NCBI GenBank assembly: GCA_009193035.1
Contig: SWDT01000053.1
Coordinates: forward strand, 186,001-250,000
Direction: 5' to 3'
Origin: Halicephalobus mephisto
Lineage: Eukaryota; Nematoda; Chromadorea; Rhabditida; Panagrolaimidae
DNA: 64,000 nt
Part shown: piece after piece, positions 1 through 12,000 of the stretch
Layout: each line of letters begins with the position of its first letter
Numbering within the stretch: position 1 is the first letter of the stretch
Notes under the pieces: model-generated
What the model was told of the DNA's origin: nothing
Databases searched by the model: none
The model's input: only the letters and a program-made list of their open reading frames with translations
Made by a program: the position numbers and the translations under genes

Positions 1-945
1 CTCTTTCTTGGTAAACAGCTTGATGATAAATTTCCTGTATGGTATTATGCAATACAAAGTGGCAATAAAATGCAACAAACAGTAACTTGTAAGCATGGAC
101 AAAAACATTAGCATCCATTTTCCCGAATGCTGTATTTGGAATCTGATGCAGAACAAGGACATAAAGACTGGAAACAACAGAAGACAGGCCGCAAGCGTCA
201 TTTGAATCATCGTATTCAGTAGTATCGACATTTGGAGTTGCTTGTTGACGCCGTTATCAATCTTGATGAAATTCCAGAAATAAAAAAATTTTAATCCAAT
301 TACGAAGCATACTCCGGCTACAAGTAATATTTGAACCATGCAGACTGTCGTAAGAAAATCTGTCATTTCGTGAGGAAAGACTAAGAACGTTGATTGATTA
401 AAGAATTGAACTAAATTTATATCGTACTCCTCCGCCCACTTGTGTATTTTCTCTACATCGAGGAATATTTTGGGTACAAATATAATCAAGCAGATGATGG
501 TTAAGGAAAGACACAAGAAAATTGTTCCTATAAGCAGATTTTTCGTATTTAATTTGTTTTTGAATATTTCGATGCCAAAGCTCGTGGTGTACTGACGTTG
601 AATGATCAAGATTAGTCCGCAACAACTATATATCGTAAATAATATGCCCAAAATAGTGCAGACAATACTCGATCTAAAGTCATCGTCTTTGAACAGCCCT
701 ATGGTATAACCTCCACCGATGCTCCCCAGCAGTACCGGCTTGGCAACCCCGACGAGAGTCTCCAACATGAGACACCAGAAGGAGTGGTTCAGGAAGAACC
801 ATTTCATCGAGCCCAGAACCGTGGATTGAGTGAGTATCACGTAGAAGAACAAAGGTGCCACAATCCAAGTTATAAACAAAACGAAGAAATAATAATAGTA
901 GTAAAAAACTACAAAGTTTCCATAATTGTAAGCGTTAGAATCCAT
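1..945 (-). CDS. Srh-like seven-transmembrane chemoreceptor, 3' end cut by window edge
   Basis: A single open frame runs from an ATG at 945 to the left edge of the window (315 codons, no stop reached). The product has about seven hydrophobic segments. Near residues 40-75 it has the Srh-type run GSMKWFFLNHSFW followed by a glycine-rich turn and YTIGLF. Later it has a TM6-like run KQLQMSILLNTMIQMTLAAC and a TM7 end IIPYRKFIIKLF, matching the NPYR-like end of the Str superfamily. Srh proteins are about 330-340 aa, so only the last 15-30 residues are probably missing. Known family role: G-protein-coupled chemosensory receptors in ciliated neurons. Having no intron over 945 bp is unusual for this family. 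Sri or another Str-superfamily class is possible; membership of the superfamily is firmer than the class. Divergent from the MTO1 gene at 1587. Confidence 0.8.
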   Translation of the reverse strand, partial: MDSNAYNYGNFVVFYYYYYFFVLFITWIVAPLFFYVILTQSTVLGSMKWFFLNHSFWCLMLETLVGVAKPVLLGSIGGGYTIGLFKDDDFRSSIVCTILGILFTIYSCCGLILIIQRQYTTSFGIEIFKNKLNTKNLLIGTIFLCLSLTIICLIIFVPKIFLDVEKIHKWAEEYDINLVQFFNQSTFLVFPHEMTDFLTTVCMVQILLVAGVCFVIGLKFFYFWNFIKIDNGVNKQLQMSILLNTMIQMTLAACLLLFPVFMSLFCIRFQIQHSGKWMLMFLSMLTSYCLLHFIATLYCIIPYRKFIIKLFTKKE

Positions 946-1586
946 GAGTTTAGTGTTGTAATAGGCTTTAATATCAGCAAAAAAATTTTATTTTTTTTAT
1001 GTTGACAGATATAGTCGAAAACGACAGCTGGAGTTACTGAGAAAGTGGTTGTGTTTGATTTAAATGTTAGAAAAGCAAGAAAATGGGGTAGCTAAGGAAA
1101 AATAATCATAATTAATAAGGTACCTAATTTAGAAATGAAACAGCTGAATTGGAAAATAATATTTACAACATTTTTTAGAGGAAAATTACCTGGGTATCTA
1201 GACTTGTATTCTATGATTATGCGACAGATTCTGAAATTGTGTCCCAAGGTGATCTTCATGAAAAATCCTAATTCGAAAGTATAGAAAAGTCGGATTTTCC
1301 GAACAATCGGAAGTGAATAATATGCAATGCTAATTATGATTAGCTATACTGTCTTTTCAACATTTAGGATTGAAAGTCAGAATCCAACTATTTTTTATTT
1401 ACTATATTTCATTTCTAGAGAAGCATTATAGAACTATTCTTGACAATATTCAGAATAAAAGTATTGAGAAATTTCGCTTTAACAAGTTGTTTTGAAAAAT
1501 ATTTAAAAAAAAGAAAACCGCCAACTTGGCGTTTTGTTGCTTCTGACAAGTTGGAAATTTTTTCATTTTCTTTGTTGTTTTTCGTT
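946..1586. promoter_or_regulatory. Divergent intergenic region between chemoreceptor and MTO1 genes
   Basis: This 641-bp AT-rich stretch lies between two divergently transcribed start codons, so it should hold both promoters. An open frame from 1440 runs in phase into the MTO1 start at 1587 and would add 49 residues. I preferred the inner ATG because the extension is AT-rich and unlike the family. No specific binding sites could be named. Confidence 0.35.
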
Positions 1587-4503
1587 ATGTCGAATTTCCC
1601 ACTAATTACTCGTTCTTTTTCTTCTTTTCCTTCTCTCTCCAGATTCAACGTCATCGTCGTCGGTGGAGGACATGCTGGATGTGAAGCTGCCGCGGCTTCT
1701 GCGAGGTCAGGAGCAAAGACTCTGTTGCTTACCCACAAGAAGTCCACTATCGGAGAAATGTCCTGTAATCCTAGTTTTGGTGGAATAGGTAAAGGACATT
1801 TGATTCGTGAAGTCGATGCTCTTGATGGAATCTGTGGAAGGATCTGTGACAAATCCGCCATTACCTACCAGGCGTTGAATAGGGCTGCCGGACCTGCTGT
1901 CCTCGGACTTCGAGCTCAAATTGATCGGAAACTCTACAAAAAACACATGCAAGAGGTAGGTGTTTATATATCAACTTTAAAGAACTAATCCCTATGTATC
2001 AATTATATTCCCAAATACCAAGGATTCTGAGTGGATAATCTTGTAAAATTCATCTTTGACCTTGTCCATGTTCATTTTACAAAGTAATAGTTCTTCTATT
2101 TCCTCCGACCCCAGTACAACGTCCTCGGATATGCAAGCAACGAGTTCTTCAGCTAGGTGATTTTCGTCTTTCCTCCTAGGTCCTCTGGCGATGGTTAAAT
2201 GAGGATGAAAAATAGGACGGTTATCGAGAGCCTTGACACCTTGGTTGTCGAATGCCTCAACGACTAGTTCTAAAAACTCCGAAAATCAAACAAAATAGAG
2301 TCTATTTTTACAATACTTTAAAATTAATATATAATTTCGAAATTTTTCCGATATATCAAAAATCACTACTTACTTTGTAAATCCCGTAATGGTTCTAGAC
2401 ATTCCTCTTTCACTGCCCCGAACAAGACCCTACTTCCAAAACTGTTAATCCCGTGAAAGTGGATTTGAAGTTTTTTTTCTTGTTCCCGGATAGCTTGACC
2501 TACCGTTTCCATGGCCTTCTTAGCGCTGAAATCACTTAATTGTAACTTCGTTTAAAAATAAATTTTAACTTTTCTTCCTGATCTTGTTCTAATTTCGCCA
2601 CCATCAGAGTAATGTGAAGGGTCCTTGTAGGAACCAATTTTGATTCGAATTTTTTGTCAAAGTTCCTTAATCTTTCATGGATGTCCAAAATGGGATTGAT
2701 AGTCTGTTCGTTTCTCACTCTGAAGGCCACGAAGACATTGGGTACTATCTTCGGAGGTTTCCTAAGCTTCGATGTTGGGTTTTTTAGAACTTTATTTATC
2801 GACATCCTGAAAATAATTAATTAACAATGTTTCAGGAACTTCTGGAGAACACGGAGAATTTGTACATTTTAGAAGGAGCAGTAGAGGACTTGTTGCTCGA
2901 CGAGTCCACCGACCCCAGTCAGAACCCCAAAATCAAAGGATGTGTTCTTGCAGATGGCCAAGTTGTCAAAGCAGATTCCATCGTTATTACTACAGGAACG
3001 TTTCTTTCTGCAGAAATCTACCTAGGTAACACCTCCACTCCCGCCGGAAGGATAGGAGATCCAGCTTCTTATGGATTATCCCGGACATTCAACAAAGTAG
3101 GATTCAAACTAGGACGACTCAGAACAGGAACTCCTCCAAGGTTATTAGATGCTTCTATCGATTTTTCGAAATTCAAATTAATGCCGCCAGATCAAGATCC
3201 TATTCTTTTCTCTTTCCTCAGTGAAAAAGTTTGGTTAGATCCAAAAGACCAAAAACCGACGTATTTGGGCTACACTAATCCAGAACTAGCAAACATTGTC
3301 TTAGAAAACATGAAAAACAACAAAGGATTCATCGCGGAAGTTCACGGACCGAGGTACTGTCCGTCTTTGGAGATGAAGGTAACCAGATTCCCGCAGTTGA
3401 ATCACAGAGTAAGTTTGTAGAAGAATATTATTTTTATTAAATCTTTTCCAGATGTTTCTTGAACATGAAGGTCTGGATTCTAACTTAATTTACCCTCAAG
3501 GAATGTCTATGACGTTTTCTGAAGACATACAACTCGAAATTATGAGGTCAATTCCTGGATTAGAAAAATGTGAAATAATCCAACCAGGTTATGGAGTTCA
3601 TTATGATTTCGTAAATCCTCAACAATTAAAACGAACTTTGGAAACTAAATTGATAAATGGTCTATTTCTCGCTGGTCAAATAAACGGAACTACTGGTTAC
3701 GAAGAAGCAGCAGCTCAAGGAGTACTAGCTGGATTAAATGCAGGATTATCTAGTCAAAAAAAGAAACAATTGATTTTAGACAGAAGTCAAGCTTATCTTG
3801 GTGTATTGATAGATGATTTAACCAGTTTGGGAACTAGTGAACCTTACAGAATGTTCACCTCAAGAGTGGAATTTAGACTTCATTTAAGACCGGATAATGC
3901 TGATTTGAGATTGACAGAACTTGCTAGAAATCATGATGGAGTCAGAGATGAGAGATTTTCGAAATTCATTGAAGTAAAAAGAAAATATAACATTTGTAAG
4001 GAAATTCTTGAAGGAATCAAAATACCCTTAAGTAAGTGGAGTAATATTCTGGAGGAAATAAAACCAAAAACTACTACCAAAAGTAAGTAATTATTTATTA
4101 ATTTTTTAAATTTACTTTTTTAGTGTATTCTGCTTTTGAAATGCTTGGCAGATACGATATTCCTCTTAATTCTATAGTTAGAGCGTTTCCAGAAGATTTG
4201 AAAGAATTTCTAGATGACAAAAATCTCGATGAAAGACTCAGAAACGAAGCTAGATATTCCAGTCAACAACAAAAAATGATCAAAAAAGTAGAAGAAATGA
4301 AGGAAGAAATGACTACTTTGTTACCAGATAACCTTGATTATTCAAAAATGATCGATATTAATCTAGAATGTCGAGAAAAACTGGCTTCATTTAAACCTGG
4401 AAACATTGCTGCAGCAAGTAGAGTACCTGGAGTAACCCCTGACGTTTTGGTGACTTTGTTGAGATATGCCAAAAGAGAAGAGACATTCATGGAAGTGAGA
4501 TAA
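1587..4503 (+). CDS. MTO1: MTO1/GidA: mitochondrial tRNA U34 carboxymethylaminomethyl-modification enzyme, FAD-binding subunit
   Basis: Exons 1587-1955, 2836-3408, 3452-4082 and 4124-4503 join in phase to 651 aa, close to the usual MTO1 length. The N-terminus [20 protein letters not shown] is Arg/Ser-rich and looks like a mitochondrial presequence. It leads into the FAD-binding motif [12 protein letters not shown]. Other family signatures are [59 protein letters not shown] and [16 protein letters not shown]. By family knowledge it works with GTPBP3/MSS1 to modify the wobble uridine of mitochondrial tRNAs. The upstream in-frame ATG at 1440 was not used. Intron 1 (1956-2835) contains a complete gene on the opposite strand. 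The gene ends 84 bp from the convergent MTRR stop, with AATAAA near 4571. Confidence 0.95.
1992..2805 (-). CDS. 2H phosphoesterase-family protein (AKAP7/ASCC1-like), nested in MTO1 intron 1
   Basis: Three minus-strand exons, 2570-2805, 2374-2525 and 1992-2269, join in phase to 221 aa with normal GT-AG introns. The first domain half has the H-x-T motif in [12 protein letters not shown] and the second in [11 protein letters not shown]. The two HxT motifs, about 120 residues apart, are the catalytic signature of the 2H phosphoesterase superfamily. The N-terminal run PNVFVAFRV plus the end of the second half resemble the AKAP7-gamma central domain. These proteins bind or cleave 2',5'- or cyclic-phosphate nucleotides; the substrate here cannot be told. 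The whole gene lies inside the 880-bp first intron of MTO1 on the opposite strand; its stop is only 37 bp from the MTO1 exon 1 boundary. Confidence 0.88.
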
Positions 4504-4586
4504 ACAATGATTATGGTTAGTAATAGGAAGGTTAGATACTTTGTTGATTTGAACAAATTATTTCGGAAAAAAATAAAACTTTATAT

Positions 4587-7500
4587 TTATGACCAAACAT
4601 CTTCAATATATCTTTCCTCATCTTTAAGTTGTTTCAAAATAGTCAAAACTTCTTGAGAATTTTTTCCTAGATGTTCTTGAAAAATTTCTTGGAAACAAGC
4701 CCAAAGATCTTTCGACATCCCTTTAGCATCCCCACAGGCAAAAACGAGAGTTTTAGGAGAATATTCAGAAAAAATTAATTCTGTAATTTCTTTTCCTCTG
4801 GCTTTAACAGCATCTTGAACATATTTCGGTCGATCATTGTTAGATTCTGGACGAGATTCACAAAGAATCAAATCAGTTATGATTCCTTCTCGATTTAAAA
4901 ATTCCAATTCATCTCTAAAAAATATTTTTAATTTTCTTTTTGATTTTCAAAACTATTTTTAATTTAAAAAAAAAATAAACTTACTTGAAAATATATTCTT
5001 TTGATAAATCTGCTGATCCATAGAATAAATATCTTTTGACATTTTTTAGATCTTTAGAAATTTTTTCTGAAAGTAACTTCTGAAAAAACGACACAAATGG
5101 AGCTAGACCCGTTCCTGGTCCAATCATAATCAAAGGCACTTCAGAAATGGCAAGATTCGGACTCATAACAGGAGGAAGTCGGAATTTCGATGGTTCTTTC
5201 AGGATAACTTTCACGTAATTCCCAACTTGAAGGGATTTCAAATAAGAAGAACATACTCCAAATCGTTCAAATTGGACACCATTAACTGCTTCGAAACTCA
5301 AAAGAGAATAAACAAATCTGATTCGGTTTCCATTTCTTGACTGATGATTAGAAACACTATACGGTCGAGGAATAAGCCTTGGAAGAAGTTCTGCAAAGAT
5401 AAAAAAATCAATAAAAAATTTCTAAAAAACCAAAAAATCTTTAAAAATTTAAAGGAAAATCAAAAATATTTCAAAAACCAAAAAATTTTTAAAAATAAAA
5501 AAATCAATAAAATTCTTTAAAAAATTAAATTTTTAAAATAACTTACCAATTAATCTATCAATTGGTGGATTACTTGATGGAAAAGCAATCATTAAATCAA
5601 CAAGACTAATTGCGGCTTGTCTGACAAAATTTGTAAATTCTTGAACACCTTGAGCTGAGCACAATTCCAAAAGTCTTCTTTTTTCTTTTTCGTCTTTGGC
5701 ATGTTCGGCAAAAATTCTCAATAAAGGTCTTCCAGGAGCTCTTCTGAAGTCCAAACAGTACGTCAAGAGATATCTCAAGGAACAAGGATTCGGGATAAAA
5801 GAAGGGATTTTAGGATCTCTTTTTTCTGTCTTACTATCGATCTGAATCGTCAGTTTTTGATCAGCAAGAACAAGGAGCGACAACCGGTCCAAAATAAAAT
5901 CGACTTCAGATTTTGGATTCGGAAAAATAAAATAAACTGAATCTCCAGCGTCACAATTCTTCAAAAAATGAGTAGCTTCATCCGATTCCTCTGTGATCAG
6001 AATTTCGAGACTTCTTTTGGGTTTTCGAACTTGTCCTTCTAGGGAAATTTCAGAAACTCCAACAACCCTAGCAGTAATGGGACCTGAATACTGGCCGGGA
6101 AATTTGTCTCCATTTTGCCACTTGATCGTAGATTCGTCCTAGAAATTGTATCACTATAAAAATTTTTTAAAATTATGATAAAACTATTTCGGGTTCAATT
6201 TTTGAATTTTATATAAAATTTTAAAATTTAGATTTCAGAAATTTAAAAACTCTATTGCATTTAGGAAGATTTTGGAAGTTTTCAACAATTTCCAAAAGAT
6301 TTTAAGTTTTAAAATTTCCTATAAGATTCTGGAAAAAGTTGGAAAATTTCAGAAACCTGCATCAAATTCTAAAAATTCTAAAAATTTTCAAAAAGTTTCA
6401 GAAGCTTATAAAAAATCCTAAAAAGTATTAAAACTTTCCATTGGACCCTAGAAGCTTCTAAAAACTCACAAAGTTGTAATCTAGTATATATTAAAAATTT
6501 TAAAATTAAAAAACTCACAAATTTCTCATGAGTGACTGCAGAAGCAAGAAATGCTTGTGGCGCTACCGGAACACGAAGATTCTGATCATTACTAAGAGCT
6601 TCTGATCCTAAAAAGTTTTAAAACGATTACATGACAAAATTCATATATGGAAATTTCACCGTTGATCAAGCAAGGTCCATCAGTCGGAAATTCCTTCTTC
6701 TCGACTCCCAGATGAGGTAACAAATTACCATTGACTTCTTGGTCATCCATCATCACGTTAGATTGAATTTCAATCAATGGAGAATTGGGTGAATCATTAG
6801 GGATAGTTTCCTGGAGAGTCGAAACAAGGGGATCCTCGGGGTTGCATCCGAAACGCTTCGCCAAGTACTCATATAACTTCTCACACCAAAGTTCAACTAC
6901 TAATTCCAACCTTAAAAAGTAAAATAACCATATATAAAAATACTCTTGTGTAAAATATTAAAAAATAATCATATATAAAAGTAAAATTATCATATATGAT
7001 AAACAAAATTATCATAAAAGTAAAATAATCTTATATGAAAAATAAAAAATCATATATAAAAGTAAAATAATTACATATGAAAAGTAAAATCATCATATAT
7101 GAAAAATAAAATAATCATATATAAAAGTAAAATAATCTTATAAGAAAAATAAAAAATCATATATAAAAGTAAAATTATCATATATAAAAGTAAAATAATC
7201 TTATATGGAAAACAAAATAATCATATATAAAAGTAAAATAACCATCTTTAAAAGCAATCACATATGAAAATAAAAAATCCTACCCTACTTGGTCGTCAGC
7301 AGCTCCGGTTTCCAGAATCCTCCTGGCTCCGAGTTCAAGAAGGAATTTTTCCAATTTCTTCGGTGCTCCTTGAAACGTGGAGTAATTCGAATCTCCGAGA
7401 CCTAAATGACAGTAATTAAAAAACTATTATGTAAATATATAAATATGTAAATTACCAAGCAGAGCAAATTCCAAATTTTCGAGGAAATTTGAATCGGACA

Positions 7501-8725
7501 ATTTTCGACTGAGTTTTCTGAAGAATTTGTGGGCGTTTTCTGGCGGATCTCCGTCTCCAGTAGAACTGATCACGATGACGACTAAGGTTTCTTTTTCTAT
7601 GAAAAACTGAAATTTGAAGGAATATCCTCGAATTCAAAAGTTACAAATATTCGATTTTTCAAAAATCAGGATTTTCTAAATCTTAATTTTTTACGAATTA
7701 TCTTTGAATTTCATCTTTTATGTATTTTTACAATCTACATCGTAATTTTCATATATGAAATTTAAAATTTTTTGTTTAAATTAGAAAAAATAAATTTTGT
7801 TTAAATTTAAAAAAATATTTTTAATTTTCACAACTCTTCCAACGAATTTCCGTCTTTTTAATTTCTTCCCAACGTACGGTAATTAATTCTTCAATGCCCA
7901 ATAATTACGGATATATTTTTATTATAAAATAAATTTTAAAGTAATTTTCAAATTTCCCTCGTTTTTGGCCAAGTGTTCCGAATGCCATTTACGCACATTT
8001 TTCAAATATTTATTTTTTATAACTTTTTTCAGTATTTTAAATCACAAAATAAAACTGTAAAAGTGTCTTTTTCCGACAGATGTATCAACTAACTATAAAA
8101 TTTTCCCCAAAAATTACTTTTTATATTGTTTAATTTTTAAATCTAAAATAAAATCCGAAAAAAATCATTGAAATAGATAGAATTTAAAAAGCAGTTTTAA
8201 AAAATGTAAGGGATGTGGTGGATTTTCTGACATTTTGGAGGTTAATTTCGGTTTAAAAATAAATTTTTGAATTTTCGTAGTTTTCCCCCAGTACAAGACG
8301 AAAAACGAGTGCGTAACGCGTGCGTCCGTCGTTCCGTGTATCGACTAATTTTTACAAACAACTTTTTTATTTTTAAAACAATTTTACAAAAATTTCCAGA
8401 ACTTCCTAAATTACTTTACAGCATTCTAGAAATTTACAAAAGTACTAACAATATTTTAGAATTAAATAAAGAAGTTGGAAAATTTCTTAATTTTTAAAAA
8501 ATTTTAAAAAATCGTGTTGGGACTATTTCGAAATAATATTTTTTTTATTTTTTTTTGTTTTTTTTGTTTAGTAAGATCGAAGTAGCTTACCTCCTTGTCG
8601 ACCTCGTCCATTCTGCAAACCCTCGGATCTAGTTTCATGTCGATGCATTCGGCGTAGATCTGATCCGCAATGGATTCAGATTGGTTAGTTTGGGATCCGT
8701 AAAGAATCAAAAAATCCGTACTCAT
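4587..8725 (-). CDS. MTRR: Methionine synthase reductase
   Basis: Eight exons (8591-8725, 7456-7606, 7284-7401, 6660-6910, 6519-6607, 5547-6138, 4985-5390, 4587-4914) join in phase to 689 aa; human MTRR is about 698. The flavodoxin domain has the FMN loop LYGSQTNQSESIA and SSTGDGDPPENAHKFF. The centre has the FAD-domain motif RPYSVSN. The NADPH domain has IGPGTGLAPF, FACGDAKGM and the C-terminal aromatic Trp in YIEDVWS. These flavodoxin/FNR diflavin features, plus the run RRLLELCSAQGVQEFTNFVR, fit MTRR better than P450 reductase or NDOR1. It restores cob(II)alamin on methionine synthase using NADPH. It shares a short divergent promoter with the SUV39-type gene. Confidence 0.95.
6911..7283. 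repeat. AT-rich tandem repeat filling MTRR intron 3
   Basis: Nearly the whole intron is made of about 20-bp units of the form CATATATAAAAGTAAAATAAT, with variants. No other structure seen. Confidence 0.8.
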
Positions 8726-9037
8726 TTGGGAACCTTGGAAATGGGAAAATAAAGAAACCTAAGAAATCAGATTAGGAATTGCCAGCGTGATTTTCCAGTC
8801 TGGAATGACCCTTTTGGTTTTTCGGTCTTTTCCGACGAGAAACCTGATCGGACAATTTTCGTTCTTTGATTTTATATGGAACCCTAAATCTGTCTCCAGA
8901 AGTTAGAAACCGTCCTCTTCTGAACCGACATCCAAGGATTCCGATTTTATTCAATTTTATATAAAACATTTTTTTCGTCATTTTTCACCGGATTTACGGC
9001 GAATCAATGTCGATTTATTTTTTTTATTTTCTTCAGA
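8726..9037. promoter_or_regulatory. Divergent promoter region MTRR / SUV39-type gene
   Basis: Only 312 bp separate the two start codons. A splice-acceptor-like TTTTCTTCAG lies directly before the plus-strand ATG at 9038, as expected for a trans-spliced leader or a 5' UTR intron. No named binding site recognised. Confidence 0.45.
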
Positions 9038-12000
9038 ATGGAGGCTTTGCAACAGTTGGTGGACGATGTGATGAAAGTCAAGCAAGAACCCGAAGATGAC
9101 GACATTATTGAATTGTCCTCAGATGAAGAACCCTCATCTTCGACCTCTACCGCATCCCAGTCCAGGGATCCGACCAGTTTGCTCCTGAATCCAGCCCTGA
9201 ATCCCCGATCCAAAACCCGGAAGAGAACAAATGGTTCTTCAAACAGTAAAATGTAGGTTTTTCAACTTTTTTCATATATGAACTTTCTCAATGTTCGATT
9301 TTCCATATATAAAACTTTACAGCATTTAACTTTTCATATATGAATTTTTGTGATTTCTGATTTTTTACACATAAATCTCTGTAATATCTAACTTTTCATA
9401 TATGAATTCTTGCAATTTCTGATTTCTCACACATAAATCTCTGTAATATCTAACTTTTCATATGTAAATTTTTGTAATTTGTAGTTTTTCATATGTGAAC
9501 TTTTACAATATTTAACTTCCATATATGAATTCCCATAATATCTAACTTTTTATATATGAATTCTCATAATTTTCAACTTTTCATATATGAATTTTTGTGA
9601 TTTTTGCTTCTCCATATATGAATTTCAATGTAATTTTTATTTTTTCAGGAATAGTGTAAATGAGAAAAATTCCTTTAATAACAAATGCCAACCTGTAGTT
9701 TACGGAACCCCATCGGGAGTCCATGGCCCGAAGCAGTTCGGAAAATTCAAAAAATTTAAATACAGTGCTCCAGTCAAGAAAATTCCGAGGTTGATGACGG
9801 TGGAAGAAATGTAATTTCAATACACGGAAATATTGAATTTTTGTTTTTATTTTAGGTATCAGATTGATCCTCGGAATCTTGGGACTCTACTGACTTTAAA
9901 ACAGGAACATAATTTGGACACTATTACCGACAATAAGGACACTATTATTAGCAACATAGACACTATTACTGACAATAAGGACACTATCAATGGCGACAAG
10001 GACAATATTACCGACAATAAAGACACTATTATTAGCAACATAGACACTATTACTGACAATAAGGACACTATTAGCAACATGAACGCTGGAAAAATTCCAT
10101 TTTATAAGAAAAGCCAGCTCAATAGGTAGGATTTTTGGTTAACGTTTTTAATATTTTCGTCAAATCTGAAACTTAATTACATATCTAACGAAATGAAACT
10201 AAATTTATTAGTACCACTTCTGACAAGAAAAAATAAAATATAGATTCTGAATAAAGATTTTAGAAAATATATCTTTCAGAAATTCTATTTTTTGCTGATC
10301 ATCGTTCTAAAATGATGGAATTTTTAAAAATTAAGTTTTTGATATATGAGAAATTAGGAGTTTTTGATATATGAGAAATTGGAAGTTTTTGATATATGAG
10401 AAATTAGAAATTTTTGATATATGAGAAATTAGGAGTTTTTGATATATGAGAAATTGGAAGTTTTTGATATATAAAAAATTCAAAGTTTTTGATATATGAA
10501 AAATTAAAACTTTGTATTTTTAATTATTTAAAAAATAAATAATCAATCCGAAATTCTTTATTATTTAGAAAAAATAATAATCAAAATTGAAACAAAAAAA
10601 TTAAAAATAAACATAAAAAACGATTTTTTACATATTTTAAAATTCGATATATAAAATCATATTTTTTATTTACCGATTCCAGAAACATTCAGGGAAATAG
10701 ATGAGGGATTTTGGACAACACTTTAAAAAGTTGGAAATTATACAAAATTAATTCTACAATGAACGAAATTGATTTTTTTTTGACGAAGAAAAAGCGCTTT
10801 TTTGTTGCGCGAAATTGGCGCCAATTTTGACTGTTTTTCTCGACCGATTTTTTAAATTTAAAATTTTATATTTTTTAAATTTTATCACTATTTCAGACGA
10901 AGGATGCTTCCGGCGATTTTGAACGAACTGCCTAATATTTCCCAAGTTGTCGTGACTGAGAAGTTCTTAGATATCCCGAATGCGCCGATTTTCAATCGAG
11001 TTTGTAATCCTAAACTTCCGCAACTGAAGAAACGTCCTCAAAGAATCTCCCCTACGGAGGATTTCTTCAAAGTGCTGTTCCCAAATGTGAGTTTCAGAAT
11101 TTTATATAAAACTGATGGAAATTTAAATATTTTCAAATTTAGAAGTTTTAAAAAATAATCGACTCAGATTCTGAATCTGCAAAGATTAATATTTAATTTT
11201 GACTTTAGATTCTGAATTTATGGACCTGATTATTCTGGGTGATTTTCGAAATTTAAAGATGTCTAAATTCAAAAATTTCCGATTTTACGTAAAATGGATT
11301 TTTCAAAACTATTGTACCCTGGTGATTAAGTTCATAATTTCATAATTCAAAACATAGTTTTATATAAAATCTTTGAAATTTATGTAATTTTATATAAAAT
11401 CCACCTAATTTTGTTTGAAGTTTATAGTTTTATATAAAACTCATCTAATTTTACATAAAATCTATGAAATTTTGTTTGGAATTTATGTAATTTTATATAA
11501 AATCCACCTAATTTTGTTTGAGATTTACGAAATTTCACTTTTCAGCCTCATTCAACAAATCACATTCCTCGTCCTTACAAGTCTGGTGCTTTGTTCAACC
11601 TTCCCGAGAAAGAAGACCTCATTCCTGGAGTCGAGATGCGGCTCCTGGTTTCTCCAATGGATATTTCCGGAATCAAGAAACCGAATGCTTCTGGAGATGA
11701 CGCAGGAGAATATGAAGTCGAAAAAGTCCTCCTAAAGAATATTCACATAGACAAAAATCCATATTATTTATTGAAGTGGGCCGGATACGGATACGGCGAG
11801 CTCTCGTGGGAAGCTGAATCCAGTTTGGACTGCACTGAATTGGTTAAAGAATTCCATGACAGAAGAAACGTGAGTTCTATTATCTACAACAATATGTCGC
11901 TGGAAGAACGGGAGCATTATCCGGGATTTTTGACCAAGTATCTCCATGGCATGACGGATTCTCTGATCATGGATGGTTATATTTTCGAAGGAGCTTTGGA

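Noticed and set aside
1415..1861. 148-aa minus-strand open frame over MTO1 exon 1
   Set aside because: It is antisense to a strongly conserved FAD-binding exon and has no family features.
8300..8345. CG-rich patch with GTGCGTAACGCGTGCGTCCG in MTRR intron 1
   Set aside because: Striking against the AT background, but I could not link it to an exon, RNA or known site.
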